NCBI GenBank assembly: GCA_048268105.1
Contig: JBLWWH010000003.1
Location: 1 to 64,000 of the forward strand
Reading direction: 5' to 3'
Length of the DNA: 64,000 bases
From: Profundicola sp048268105
GTDB lineage: Bacteria > Bacteroidota > Bacteroidia > Flavobacteriales > Weeksellaceae
Within the stretch, counting starts at the first letter, position 1. The number at the start of each line of letters is the position of its first letter. The notes beneath the pieces are model-generated. The model was not told where the DNA came from. It did not search any database and saw only the letters and a program-made list of their open reading frames with translations. Both the position numbers and the translations under genes were made by a program. Shown piece after piece: positions 24,440-33,275 of this stretch.

Positions 24440-25737
24440 TTCTTAGGTAATTTTATAGGTTCATTTTTAGAAAAAGGAATCACGTGTATAAAGTGATGAA
24501 ACTGGAGAAAGGTTTTCAAAAGTACATCGTGTCGTCCATTAGATTTTAGGTCGACTCTAATGTTCTCCCGAATTTCGTCATTTTCTATTTGATTATAGAA
24601 GGTGTAATATCCGTATCCAACTATTTTTTCATCTATAATTTCAATAAAAGACTTTTCATTCTTCTCTCTTCCTTTGTCAATTAAGATTAAGTTCTTATGC
24701 TTTAGCTTAATTTCTTCTTTAATCTTTTTAAGCTGTTCTTTTAAAGGAGTTTCACTAGATATTTTAAGCTTTTTATAAAGCTGTTCAATCGTTTTGAATC
24801 CTTTTCTTTTGTTATTAAACAAAAGCAGAGCTTTGTCTTTAGTTACACGAGTTGGTAAAATCTGCAATTCATTCTTTTCTAAATCTGCATATAAACCATA
24901 GCTCATATGTTTAGGCTTAGGTTTTAATGAATTCTTTAGCCCGTCACTTTCGTTATATTCCTTAAATAAAGCGATTAAGAAATTTCCGGTTAATTCAAAA
25001 TTCACATATTCTACCATCGTTTGAATTCTCTTTTCCGTCTTTTTGGTAGATGTAAATACTTCGTTTACATCTTGCTTTATGTTTTTAGATGCAGCGAGGT
25101 GAATAATATTTTTGTTTTCGTCTAAACAATAATAAACTCCCGTTTTAGCTGGTAACTGCTCTTCTAATTTAATCAATTTAGAAATTTGTTGGCGCGTCTG
25201 GGTGTTGTGAATTGCAAAAGAATTAATGATGTTTTTATCCTTATCTTTTTCCAATAGAAGTTTAAACAAATCTAAGGTAGCTCGTGTATCACCTTCTGCT
25301 GTATGTCTAGAAAGCATTGGAATTCCGAGCGCTTTGCAAAGTTTTCCCAAAGAATGAGATTCCATTTCGGGAAGAAGTTTTTGACTTAAATCTAAACTAT
25401 CTAAGGTCTTTCTTTGATAATCATATCCAAGCTCTTTAAACTCCTGTCTGAGCATTCTATAATCGAAATCAACACCATGTCCCACAAGAACACAATCTTC
25501 TGTGATTTCAATAATTCGTTTAGCTAACTCATGAAATTTCGGAGCTGATCTGACCATCTTTTCTGTAATACCAGTTAGTTTTTGAACGTAGAAATCTATG
25601 GACCTTTGAGGATTAACCATAGATCCAAATTGGTCCTCTACTTCAACTCCATTAAATCTATAAATATATATATCTATGATTTTTTCTGTTCCTACTTGTC
25701 CACCGGTGGCTTCTATGTCGAGTATAGCGTATTCCAC
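24436..25737 (-). CDS. DnaQ-like exonuclease with a degenerate GIY-YIG domain
   Basis: 433 residues. The N-terminal 165 residues are a DEDDh 3'-5' exonuclease: DIEATGG (residues 7-13), GHGVDFDYRML, and HTAEGDTRAT with the catalytic His and Asp. From about 195 a GIY-YIG fold begins (LPAKTGVYYCLDENKNIIHL), but the YIG half reads HLA and the usual catalytic Arg after it is not there (SKNIKQDV), so this nuclease domain is probably inactive. The last 150 residues are Lys-rich and unassigned. The fold order resembles Bacteroidota exonuclease/UvrC-like proteins. Overlaps LOG by 4 bases and abuts the HerA-like gene by 1 base. Confidence 0.8.
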   Translation of the reverse strand: MEYAILDIEATGGQVGTEKIIDIYIYRFNGVEVEDQFGSMVNPQRSIDFYVQKLTGITEKMVRSAPKFHELAKRIIEITEDCVLVGHGVDFDYRMLRQEFKELGYDYQRKTLDSLDLSQKLLPEMESHSLGKLCKALGIPMLSRHTAEGDTRATLDLFKLLLEKDKDKNIINSFAIHNTQTRQQISKLIKLEEQLPAKTGVYYCLDENKNIIHLAASKNIKQDVNEVFTSTKKTEKRIQTMVEYVNFELTGNFLIALFKEYNESDGLKNSLKPKPKHMSYGLYADLEKNELQILPTRVTKDKALLLFNNKRKGFKTIEQLYKKLKISSETPLKEQLKKIKEEIKLKHKNLILIDKGREKNEKSFIEIIDEKIVGYGYYTFYNQIENDEIRENIRVDLKSNGRHDVLLKTFLQFHHFIHVIPFSKNEPIKLPKK

Positions 25738-27284
25738 TATCTTTTTCGAGTTTTTTTAACACCTAAAACACCTAAAATACTTCTAGATATTTCTCGGGTT
25801 AATGTTCTTCCCATGTCTCTAGCAAAAGGGCTGTTGATAACAGACTCAAAGAAACCTTCCTCGTCTTTTTTACTACGCCTTGTCGGCTTTGGTTTATTTT
25901 CTTCTTCGGCTTTTAAATCTGCCGATCTTTCAATTTTTTCTGTTAGTAACTCATAGGCAGACTCTCGGTTGATGTCTTTTTCATATTTGGTCACTAAGTC
26001 AGAATCTCTAAGTAATTGATCAATTTCTGCTTGAGACAAGACATCCATTCTAGATTGTGGAGCAACCAAATGTGTATAAACTAAAGGAGTCGGAATGCCT
26101 TTTTCATTAAGGGCCGTAATAAAAGCTTCTCCAATACCCAGTTGGGTGATTAACTGATCCGCATCATAGAATTTGGTGATAGGGTAGTTTTCTACTGCTT
26201 TTTTAATTTCTTTTCTGTCTTTGGCAGTGAATCCACGCAATGCATGTTGGATCTTTAAACCTAACTGACTTAAAATCGACTCTGGTACATCACCTGGAAT
26301 TTGCGTAATAAAATACACACCAACGCCTTTGGATCGGATTAGTTTAACAACGGTTTCAATTTGGTTTAACAATGTTTTTGATGCTTCTTGGAAAACAAGA
26401 TGAGCCTCGTCTATAAATAGACATAATTTAGGTTTTCCTGCATCTCCTTCCTCTGGAAGGCTAGCATAAATCTCAGCTAACAAGCTTAGCATAAAGGTGG
26501 AGAATAAGGCAGGCTTATCTTGAATATCCACCAAACGTACAATATTAATAATTCCTTTTCCGTCTTTGGTACGTAATAAATCTTCAACATCAAAAGAGGG
26601 CTCTCCAAAGAACCTCTCAGCCCCTTGTTGTTCTAAGGCAACGATTTTTCTGAGAATTGCTCCTACAGAAGCACTCGATACACTTCCGTATTCTTTTTTG
26701 AAGGTTTCTTTCCCCTCGTCGTGGTCTTTTATGTAGGATAAAACTTTCTTAAGATCGTCTAGGTCTACCAAAGGCAAGGCATGGTCATCGCAGAATTTAA
26801 AAATTACAGAAATTACACTTTCTTGCGTGTCGTTCAGGGATAAAATTTTACTTAATAAAATAGGTCCAAACTCTGTAACAGTAGCTCTTAATCGAACACC
26901 TTTTTCCTCACTTAAACTCATTAATTCAACTGGGAATCCAGTAGCTTGGTAAGGAATGTCAAGCATATTCATCCTTTCGATGATGTGTTTACTACTTGGG
27001 TCGCCTGGTTTGGCAATGCCACTCAAATCACCTTTTACGTCCATTACTAAAGATGGAATTCCGTGATTAGATAGTTGCTCACAAAAGATCTGTAAAGTTT
27101 TGGTTTTACCTGTACCTGTAGCACCTGCAATCAAGCCATGTCGGTTTAAGGTTTTGAGCGGTATATTGACAGCGGCTTCTGGTTGAACTTCATTGTTGAA
27201 TTTACCTTTGCCTAACGTGATATATTCCCCTTTTGGAGTGTAACCTTCGTTTATTGTGTTTACAAATTCTTGTGAATCTATCAT
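25737..27284 (-). CDS. HerA/DUF853-type ATPase
   Basis: 515 residues. An ASCE ATPase of the HerA-FtsK group: Walker A GATGTGKTK (about 53-61), Walker B KLCLFIDEAHLVF, and the DUF853 landmarks LVMDVKGDLSG and GVYFITQIPGDVP. HerA-like proteins are ring-shaped DNA translocases that often work with nucleases. The C-terminus (about 450-515) is charged and Lys/Arg-rich, with FFESVINSPFARDMGRTLTR as in the family. First gene of an operon with a DnaQ-type exonuclease and a LOG enzyme (1- and 4-base overlaps). No NurA gene is present. Confidence 0.88.
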   Translation of the reverse strand: MIDSQEFVNTINEGYTPKGEYITLGKGKFNNEVQPEAAVNIPLKTLNRHGLIAGATGTGKTKTLQIFCEQLSNHGIPSLVMDVKGDLSGIAKPGDPSSKHIIERMNMLDIPYQATGFPVELMSLSEEKGVRLRATVTEFGPILLSKILSLNDTQESVISVIFKFCDDHALPLVDLDDLKKVLSYIKDHDEGKETFKKEYGSVSSASVGAILRKIVALEQQGAERFFGEPSFDVEDLLRTKDGKGIINIVRLVDIQDKPALFSTFMLSLLAEIYASLPEEGDAGKPKLCLFIDEAHLVFQEASKTLLNQIETVVKLIRSKGVGVYFITQIPGDVPESILSQLGLKIQHALRGFTAKDRKEIKKAVENYPITKFYDADQLITQLGIGEAFITALNEKGIPTPLVYTHLVAPQSRMDVLSQAEIDQLLRDSDLVTKYEKDINRESAYELLTEKIERSADLKAEEENKPKPTRRSKKDEEGFFESVINSPFARDMGRTLTREISRSILGVLGVKKTRKR

Positions 27285-27443
27285 GAATGTATAAGGTTTA
27301 AAAATTAAAGTGTATTGCTTGATTTATGATTAAAAATCAAGTAGATAATAATTAATTTTATTTAAAATGTAAATTTACTAAAATCTCATCAACCAAAAGA
27401 ATGTATTTAGCTAGAGCTGATTCTTTGTCTTAAATTTTTGATT

Positions 27444-28436
27444 CTAAGGAATTTGAATCTCAACAATCACAGGGTAGTGATCGGAATATGGCACAGGTTC
27501 GATTCTATGAGATTTAATTTTAAACTCCTCTGGAACAAATACAAAATCTAGTCTCAAAGGGACACCAAAACTCGGAAAGGTGGTTCCAAGACCTTTGTCG
27601 CCAAATAAGAAAGCATCTTTTTTACCTCTTTTCAATGCATAATATTCATAAGAGGATGGAACAGCATTCATGTCACCCGCTAAAATTACAGGATAAGGCG
27701 AGCTTTTTATGTTTTCTCTAATGGCATCGATTTGTTTCTGGTGAATTTTTGCTGTTTTTAAAACTTTACTAGACAAAGTTTTAATGTTATTTTTTATCCT
27801 TTCTGAATCGACATTGGGATCCTTAATTTCTTCTTGGTCGATATGTAAGGATTCTAAATAAAAAGTAATAAAACGTACTGTATCGTTTGGTAACGCAATG
27901 TCAGCATAGGCATAGGTAGTGGGGTAAGGTTCTAATCTGAATTTTTTTGTTTCAATAACTGGATACTTGCTGGCAATACCCAAAAGATTATGATCTTCGT
28001 AATAATGTGGTGTGTCTTTAAAGATATTGGCCATTAAGGTCTTGGAGCCTGGTCCGAGCTCCTGAAGTAAAATAATATCTGGATTTTCTGCGATTAATAA
28101 GTTTTTTAGACCTTCTGCATCCTTTTTATAATAATGCACATTATAGGTAATAAGCTTTAAATTACTTTCTGTAGTTTCTGGTGCACCATAAATATGGAAT
28201 ATCTTATTAAGCGGAATAGCTAAACATAATGATAATAGGGTAAATACAAAGGCAATTTTCCAGCGATAAAACCACCAAAAAACCAATAAAATTAAATTTA
28301 GAACCATTAACACAGGAAAGCCTAGAGATAGTAAGTTAAAGTAAGGGAAAATACTAGGTTGAATCCATTGGTTTAGCACCACAGCATAGGCTGCAGCCAA
28401 AAGTCCAAGGTGTAATAATATAAGAATGGATTTCAT
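27444..28436 (-). CDS. Membrane-anchored endonuclease/exonuclease/phosphatase-family protein
   Basis: 330 residues. Three hydrophobic helices in the first 80 residues, then an EEP-family domain (about 95-330). Catalytic motifs in order: YNVHYY, ILLQELG (metal-binding Glu), LAGDMNAVP and YSDHYPVIVEIQ (Asp-His pair). The active domain probably faces the periplasm. The family includes DNases, phosphodiesterases and sphingomyelinases; the substrate cannot be told from sequence. Single gene, divergent from the Cys-rich protein gene at 28555. Confidence 0.8.
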   Translation of the reverse strand: MKSILILLHLGLLAAAYAVVLNQWIQPSIFPYFNLLSLGFPVLMVLNLILLVFWWFYRWKIAFVFTLLSLCLAIPLNKIFHIYGAPETTESNLKLITYNVHYYKKDAEGLKNLLIAENPDIILLQELGPGSKTLMANIFKDTPHYYEDHNLLGIASKYPVIETKKFRLEPYPTTYAYADIALPNDTVRFITFYLESLHIDQEEIKDPNVDSERIKNNIKTLSSKVLKTAKIHQKQIDAIRENIKSSPYPVILAGDMNAVPSSYEYYALKRGKKDAFLFGDKGLGTTFPSFGVPLRLDFVFVPEEFKIKSHRIEPVPYSDHYPVIVEIQIP

Positions 28437-28514
28437 TGTGCTATTAAGGATTGCAAAACTAAGTTAAATTATTTTAAATCCAGATTCAGAAGACTCAAAT
28501 TGATGTAGAAGTCG

Positions 28515-28522
28515 TATCTTTG
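28515..28522 (+). promoter_or_regulatory. -7 promoter box for the 28555 unit
   Basis: TATCTTTG fits TAnnTTTG and lies 33 bases before the ATG at 28555. A TTG at 28500-28502 stands only 12 bases before it, the same short spacing as at 1911/1926. Confidence 0.5.
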
Positions 28523-28554
28523 CCTACAAGTTTTAGACATTTAAAAACTAAAAA

Positions 28555-28761
28555 ATGAAACTTATATTTATTACAATAGCTTTATTATTATTAGCATTCG
28601 CAGGAATTGCTATAAAATTATGGGCTAAAAAAGACGGTAAATTCGCAGGTACATGTGCAAGTCAGAATCCTCATCTAAACAAAGAAGGAGAGTCTTGTGG
28701 CTACTGTGGGAAAATGCCGGAATTTTGTGAAAGCAATACACCTGAAGTTGAAAAAGCCTGA
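28555..28761 (+). CDS. Small Cys-rich membrane-anchored protein
   Basis: 68 residues. One N-terminal membrane helix (about 3-22), then a short tail with four Cys in GTCASQNPHLN, SCGYCGK and FCE. CGYCG and the flanking Cys could bind a metal ion or form disulfides. Small proteins of this shape occur widely in Flavobacteriia, but I know of no assigned function. Its end overlaps the next gene, an ECF sigma factor, whose likely TTG start lies 14 bases before this stop codon. The coupling hints at a role in sensing or modulating that sigma factor, which is inference. Confidence 0.65.
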   Translation: MKLIFITIALLLLAFAGIAIKLWAKKDGKFAGTCASQNPHLNKEGESCGYCGKMPEFCESNTPEVEKA

Positions 28762-29296
28762 GTTATTAGAACTTATTGAAGAGGCTAAAAAAGGAAGGCA
28801 GTTTGAACAAACGACTTTGATGAATCTTTTCTGGGATAAAATCTATTATTTTATTCTATCAAAAATTCATGATAAAACCGATGCCGAGGATATTACTATT
28901 CTTACTTTTACCAAGGCATTTAGAAAATTAAAATTATATAATGAAGATTTTGATTTTGGGACATGGATACGTGCTATTGCCTATAATACGATGATAGATC
29001 ATATTAGGGCCAAGCCCGAATTGAACGTTTCGTTGGATAATGAAATTACACACTTAGATTTAGAGGCTATGATGCCCTCGCCCGAACAACATCTTATTAT
29101 AAAACAAGATAATAAGAAGTTGATGAAAGCCATTGAAAATCTTCCAGAGATTTATCAAAAGGTAATTAAATTAAGATTTTGGGAGGAGAAGACTTATAAA
29201 GATATTGCTATGGAGCTCAACCTTACTATGAGCAATGTTAAAGTTCGAATTTTGAGAGCAAGGAATCTTCTCGAAATTGAAATGAACAAGGACTAG
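28748..29296 (+). CDS. RNA polymerase sigma-70 family (ECF) factor
   Basis: About 183 residues if started at TTG 28748; the in-frame ATG at 28697 lies deep in the preceding gene and gives a non-family N-terminus. Region 2 is NLFWDKIYYFI...DAEDITILTFTKAFRKLKLY, GTWIRAIAYNTMIDHIR; region 4 is LPEIYQKVIKLRFWEEKTYKDIAMELNLTMSNVKVRILRARN. It directs RNA polymerase to alternative promoters. No separate anti-sigma gene follows; the small membrane protein upstream is the only candidate partner. The exact start is uncertain. Confidence 0.82.
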   Translation: MKKPELLELIEEAKKGRQFEQTTLMNLFWDKIYYFILSKIHDKTDAEDITILTFTKAFRKLKLYNEDFDFGTWIRAIAYNTMIDHIRAKPELNVSLDNEITHLDLEAMMPSPEQHLIIKQDNKKLMKAIENLPEIYQKVIKLRFWEEKTYKDIAMELNLTMSNVKVRILRARNLLEIEMNKD

Positions 29297-29457
29297 TTTT
29301 AAGTGGCAATATTTAGTCGAATTTACTATGATTAAAAACATTTCTTAGTTGAACTCATAGTTTGGTTTTTTCCCTATATATGGAAAGAACAAATTATCTA
29401 GTTACATATTTTCCAATTAGGACACCAAAACCTATCTTTACACTTTAATCTACATGC

Positions 29458-30426
29458 ATGAAGTATTTAAATCAATATGTTGAGACTTTTCAGGAAGCAC
29501 TGAAACAGAATGAATTTAAAGATGAGCCAAAAGAGCTATATGAACCAATCAATTACATCCTAACATTAGGCGGTAAGAGACTGCGTCCCATTATTACCTT
29601 GATGGCGACTGATTTGTTTGGGGGTGACATGAGCCAAGCTATTAAACCGAGTCTGGCCATTGAATATTTCCATAACTTCACTTTAATGCATGATGATATC
29701 ATGGACAAAGCTCCTTTGAGACGAGGAAAAACTACGGTTCATGAAAAATATAATGTTGATAGAGCCATTCTTTCAGGTGATGCTTTATTAATTAGAGCTT
29801 ATCAATACTTTGAGGATCTTCCAGATAATAAATTCAAGGAAATCGTGACTTTATTTTCTAAAACAGGTCAGGAATTATGCGAAGGTCAACAGTATGATAT
29901 GAACTTCGAAACTCAATTGAAGGTGACCGAGGAAGAGTATATGAAAATGATATACTACAAAACCGGGGTTCTAACGGCGACTTCATTTAAAATTGGTGCT
30001 ATTATCGCTGATGCTAGTCCAGAGGATGCTAATCATATTTTTGATTTTGGTAAACACTTAGGAATTGCATTTCAATTGAAAGATGATTTGTTAGATGTAT
30101 ATGGAGATTCATCGAAAGTTGGTAAAATGCACGCAGGAGATATCTTCGAGAATAAAAAGACTATTTTGTTCATTAAGGCCTTAGAGAAAGCAAGCGAAGA
30201 GCAAGCAACTGAGCTGAAATATTGGTATAAGCTGAACACAGAAAACATAGATAAGGTTTACAGCGTCGAAAATATTTTTAAGCAATTACGTGTTGATCAC
30301 ATGGTGGAGCACGAAATTCTTGGGCATACCAAGTTGGCTAAACAATATTTAGAGAAAATTGAAGGAATCGAAAACAAGAAAGTCTTAAAAGATTTCTGTG
30401 ATGATTTGATTGGAAGAAGTTTCTAA
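29458..30426 (+). CDS. Polyprenyl diphosphate synthase
   Basis: 322 residues, trans-isoprenyl synthase fold. The first Asp-rich motif is HDDIMDKAPLRRGK and the second QLKDDLLDVYGD, both binding Mg-diphosphate. LTLGGKRLRP marks the IPP site near the N-terminus. It makes a linear polyprenyl diphosphate for quinone side chains or other lipids. Chain length is not certain, although small residues before the first motif (YFHNFTLMHDD) do not suggest a very long product. It precedes the GSCFA gene by 3 bases, so the two are co-transcribed. Confidence 0.88.
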   Translation: MKYLNQYVETFQEALKQNEFKDEPKELYEPINYILTLGGKRLRPIITLMATDLFGGDMSQAIKPSLAIEYFHNFTLMHDDIMDKAPLRRGKTTVHEKYNVDRAILSGDALLIRAYQYFEDLPDNKFKEIVTLFSKTGQELCEGQQYDMNFETQLKVTEEEYMKMIYYKTGVLTATSFKIGAIIADASPEDANHIFDFGKHLGIAFQLKDDLLDVYGDSSKVGKMHAGDIFENKKTILFIKALEKASEEQATELKYWYKLNTENIDKVYSVENIFKQLRVDHMVEHEILGHTKLAKQYLEKIEGIENKKVLKDFCDDLIGRSF

Positions 30427-30429
30427 AAA

Positions 30430-31416
30430 ATGAATCTTTACTCTCAAGTTCCTATCGAAAAACCTGGTTTTGATATTCAATATCAAGATGGTATTTTTTG
30501 TTTAGGTTCTTGTTTTGTGGCTGAAATTGGCGATAGATTAAAACAAGCTAAGTTTCAGACACTTATCAATCCATTTGGCACACAGTTTCATCCTTTGGCA
30601 ATGGAAAATGTGCTATCCAGGGTTTATACCAGAAGTTACTATACAGAAAAAGAAATTTACAATTACCAAGGTCTGTTTTTTAGTTGGGATCATAGTCATT
30701 TGTTTTCGAGGCCCAAACTAAAACAAGTCTTAGACTTGGTGAACGAAAGTATAGAAGATGCGAATGACTTCTTAACCAGAACTTCAGTTTTTGTATTTAC
30801 GCTTGGCACTGCCTGGGCTTATTTCCTAAATGGTGGTTTTTCGGTAAGTAATTGCCATAAAGTACCTCAAAAGAATTTTAACAAATTGTTGCTTTCAGAG
30901 AAAGAAGTATTTGATGCTCTACGCAATATGGTTCTTATGGTGCAGGATGTGAAGCCTAATGCTAAAATTATTTTCACGGTAAGTCCGGTGCGTCATGTGC
31001 GTGATGGATACAGAGAAAACCATGTGAGCAAAGGGGTGTTGCATAGAGCGCTTCATGTTTTGTTGAGAGAATATCAAGATGTTACGTATTTTCCATCTTA
31101 TGAAATTGTGCTAGATGAATTACGCGATTATCGTTTTTATGATAAAGATTTGGTTCATCTTAATGAATTGGGTGTTGACTATATCTGGGATAAGTTTAAA
31201 TCAACTTATTTTTCGGGACAAACTCAAGAAATGATGCAAGAAGTAGACAAAATGTTGATGGCTTTAGCTCATAAACCCATCAATCCAGAGGGTGTAGAAC
31301 ATAGAAAGTTTTTATTTGATACGATGAAAAAACTAGAAAGACTTGCTATGCAGATGCCCCAGAATAGTTTGAATGAAGAGATAAACGAACTTAAAAGTAG
31401 AATTCATGTATATTGA
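30430..31416 (+). CDS. GSCFA domain protein
   Basis: 328 residues. GSCFVAEIGDRL near residue 27 is the family-defining motif (PF08885), with FTLGTAWAY and FTVSPVRHVRDGY further on and a late conserved Asp/His region (DLVHLNELGVDYIWDKF). The fold resembles SGNH hydrolases, with GSCF holding the possible nucleophile Ser and VHLNE the possible His. It is a common Bacteroidota protein of unproven substrate. No signal peptide is seen. Its stop overlaps the TatD start by 11 bases. Confidence 0.85.
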   Translation: MNLYSQVPIEKPGFDIQYQDGIFCLGSCFVAEIGDRLKQAKFQTLINPFGTQFHPLAMENVLSRVYTRSYYTEKEIYNYQGLFFSWDHSHLFSRPKLKQVLDLVNESIEDANDFLTRTSVFVFTLGTAWAYFLNGGFSVSNCHKVPQKNFNKLLLSEKEVFDALRNMVLMVQDVKPNAKIIFTVSPVRHVRDGYRENHVSKGVLHRALHVLLREYQDVTYFPSYEIVLDELRDYRFYDKDLVHLNELGVDYIWDKFKSTYFSGQTQEMMQEVDKMLMALAHKPINPEGVEHRKFLFDTMKKLERLAMQMPQNSLNEEINELKSRIHVY

Positions 31417-32179
31417 TACGCACAACCATATATATTCAGAGCTTTTTGACGAAGATAGGGTAGAGGCGATTCAGCGTGCTATAGAAGCTGGCGTTAGCGA
31501 ATTTTATTTACCTGCGATTGATAGCTCCTATACCGATGCAATGTTGGCGGTAGAAGCAAAGCATCCAAAAATGATGCATTTAATGATGGGGTTGCATCCT
31601 ACCTCTGTGAAGGAAGAGACTTATCAAGAGGAATTAGCTAAAGTTAAAACATGGATTGATCAGCGGGATTTTGCTGCCATAGGAGAAATAGGTATTGATT
31701 TGCACTGGGATAAAACGCATTTAAAAGAACAACAAGAAGCATTCGCTACACAAATTGGTTGGGCCAAGGAAAAAGGTTGGCCGATAGTGATTCACACTCG
31801 AGATAGTTTTCCTGAGACTTTTGAGTTGGTAGAAGATAATAGATCGCCGGAATTATTTGGCATATTTCATTGTTTTACGGGCACATTAGAAGACGCTCAG
31901 AGAGCTATAGATTTAGGTTTTAAATTAGGAATTGGAGGTGTAGTAACTTTCAAAAATGGCAAGATCGATAAATTTTTGCATGAAATCGATTTGAAACATA
32001 TCGTTTTAGAAACAGATGCGCCTTATTTAGCACCGGTCCCTCACAGAGGTAAGCGAAATGAACCTAGTTATATTCCGTTGGTGGTAGAAAAGCTTTGTGA
32101 TATTTATAACGCCACTCCACAAGAGATTGCGACGATTACGAGTGAGAATGCTCGGGAGGTTTTTAAGCCAAGGAAATAG
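31406..32179 (+). CDS. TatD-family metal-dependent hydrolase/DNase
   Basis: 257 residues. Metal ligands of the TatD amidohydrolase barrel are all visible: DTHNH at 4-8, GEIGIDLHWD, IHTRDSF, FHCFTG and ETDAPYLAP. TatD proteins act as 3'-5' exonucleases or hydrolases in the cytoplasm. Overlaps the GSCFA gene by 11 bases; third gene of the set starting with the polyprenyl synthase. Convergent with the small secreted protein gene at 32202. Confidence 0.9.
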   Translation: MYIDTHNHIYSELFDEDRVEAIQRAIEAGVSEFYLPAIDSSYTDAMLAVEAKHPKMMHLMMGLHPTSVKEETYQEELAKVKTWIDQRDFAAIGEIGIDLHWDKTHLKEQQEAFATQIGWAKEKGWPIVIHTRDSFPETFELVEDNRSPELFGIFHCFTGTLEDAQRAIDLGFKLGIGGVVTFKNGKIDKFLHEIDLKHIVLETDAPYLAPVPHRGKRNEPSYIPLVVEKLCDIYNATPQEIATITSENAREVFKPRK

Positions 32180-32201
32180 TCGTTTTTAATTTGGATTCTA
32201 C

Positions 32202-32672
32202 TTAATACATCGGATTTACAATTTCCCCAACATAAGACTTATAAATCAAAATCTTGTCTGGATATTTATCTAAATAATATTGACTGATTACATAGACTTC
32301 TTTTCCTTCTAAACCTTTGAAAAATTCTATAAATTCTGATGTAGAGAAGGATGAGATCATTTTTGATGTTATCCATTTCTTCTGAATTGTTTCTAAATAA
32401 TTCTTTTCTTTAATTATAATTGGGTTAATTATATTGCCATTTCCTTTTCTGTATGAAGATCCAATAAATACTTTATAGGTATATCCATCTTCACTCATAT
32501 TAGATATAAATAAAGCAAAACCAATACCCTCTAATAGCTTTTCAGAGGTATAGGTGTCTTCGTAAAGATGTTCCACAGGCGTTCCAGTAACATAAATAAA
32601 TACGGAGTCGTTTTCTTGACCCAAGCAAGATATTGATAATGTGAAGAATATCAGAAATATATATTTTCTCAT
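32202..32672 (-). CDS. Small exported protein, unknown
   Basis: 156 residues. The signal peptide MRKYIFLIFFTLSISCLGQ could be cleaved after GQ or lipidated at Cys 16 (SISC). The mature domain alternates strands and helices (SVFIYVTGTPVEHLYEDTY, EGIGFALFISN, KEVYVISQYYLDKYP); nothing recognised. It lies about 195 bases downstream of the immunity-like gene on the same strand, so it might belong to that locus, but codon style and context do not prove it. Confidence 0.6.
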   Translation of the reverse strand: MRKYIFLIFFTLSISCLGQENDSVFIYVTGTPVEHLYEDTYTSEKLLEGIGFALFISNMSEDGYTYKVFIGSSYRKGNGNIINPIIIKEKNYLETIQKKWITSKMISSFSTSEFIEFFKGLEGKEVYVISQYYLDKYPDKILIYKSYVGEIVNPMY

Positions 32673-32867
32673 CTTTAATTATTTAAATTTAATGCATGAT
32701 TTGGAAATAAAAGTGGAATAACATTGAATTTTTGTCAAAGATTATTTTTTCGAATTTCGAATCTCCTTGAAAGATAATATTTTCATTCATTATTTTTGTT
32801 TAATTAAGGAAAGTCAAAATGATTATTAGCATTTCCTAAGGTTTGACCATTATTAGGATTAATTCTA

Positions 32868-33272
32868 TTATGCGATTTCACCTCCTCCCAAGCATACATA
32901 TTGTCTTTTATCAATATACAAAGACCAATTCTCGTATCCCATAGAAGATGTATAAAATTCAATTTTAATATTTTCTTCAAAAATAAAAAAAGAGTCTCCT
33001 GACTTCACATCTCTCTTAATTTGAATAAGAGAAATGTTCTTTAAAAGTATATTTAGTTCATAAACTAAATCTAAAGGTTTTTTTAGTCCAAACTTTTCTT
33101 TATGATCTATGGATATATAAAAGGGTTTATTTGCTTTAAGTAATCGCCAAAAGCAGAAAGTACTAAACGCTATTTTATCTTCAAATACGAATTGCCAATA
33201 ATTTGTATTAGTGCAAGTTAAACTAATAAGTTTTGCTTTTCCTTCATATAATGTTTTTAGTTGTTTTTCCAT
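32868..33272 (-). CDS. Small immunity-like cytoplasmic protein
   Basis: 134 residues, no signal peptide. The sequence runs WQFVFEDKIAFSTFCFWRLL, ISIDHKEKFGLKKPLDLV, GDSFFIFEENIKIEFYTSS, GYENWSLYIDKRQYVCLGGG. This order (strand pair with W, dHkeKFGL, GDl.f.Fen, sSGYE.W, GGG) resembles a widespread family of small soluble proteins often found beside polymorphic toxin genes, where they act as immunity proteins. I recall the pattern but cannot run a search. It starts 3 bases after the lipoprotein with a toxin-like C-terminus, which fits an immunity partner. Confidence 0.5.
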   Translation of the reverse strand: MEKQLKTLYEGKAKLISLTCTNTNYWQFVFEDKIAFSTFCFWRLLKANKPFYISIDHKEKFGLKKPLDLVYELNILLKNISLIQIKRDVKSGDSFFIFEENIKIEFYTSSMGYENWSLYIDKRQYVCLGGGEIA

Positions 33273-33275
33273 AAT

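Noticed and set aside
28697..28747. Upstream ATG 28697 as start of the sigma factor
   Set aside because: The extra residues are the Cys-motif codons of the preceding gene read in another frame and do not fit the sigma family N-terminus.
32202..32672. Second immunity gene in the toxin-like locus
   Set aside because: It has a signal peptide and lies 195 bases away; immunity role cannot be supported, so it is listed only as an unknown exported protein.
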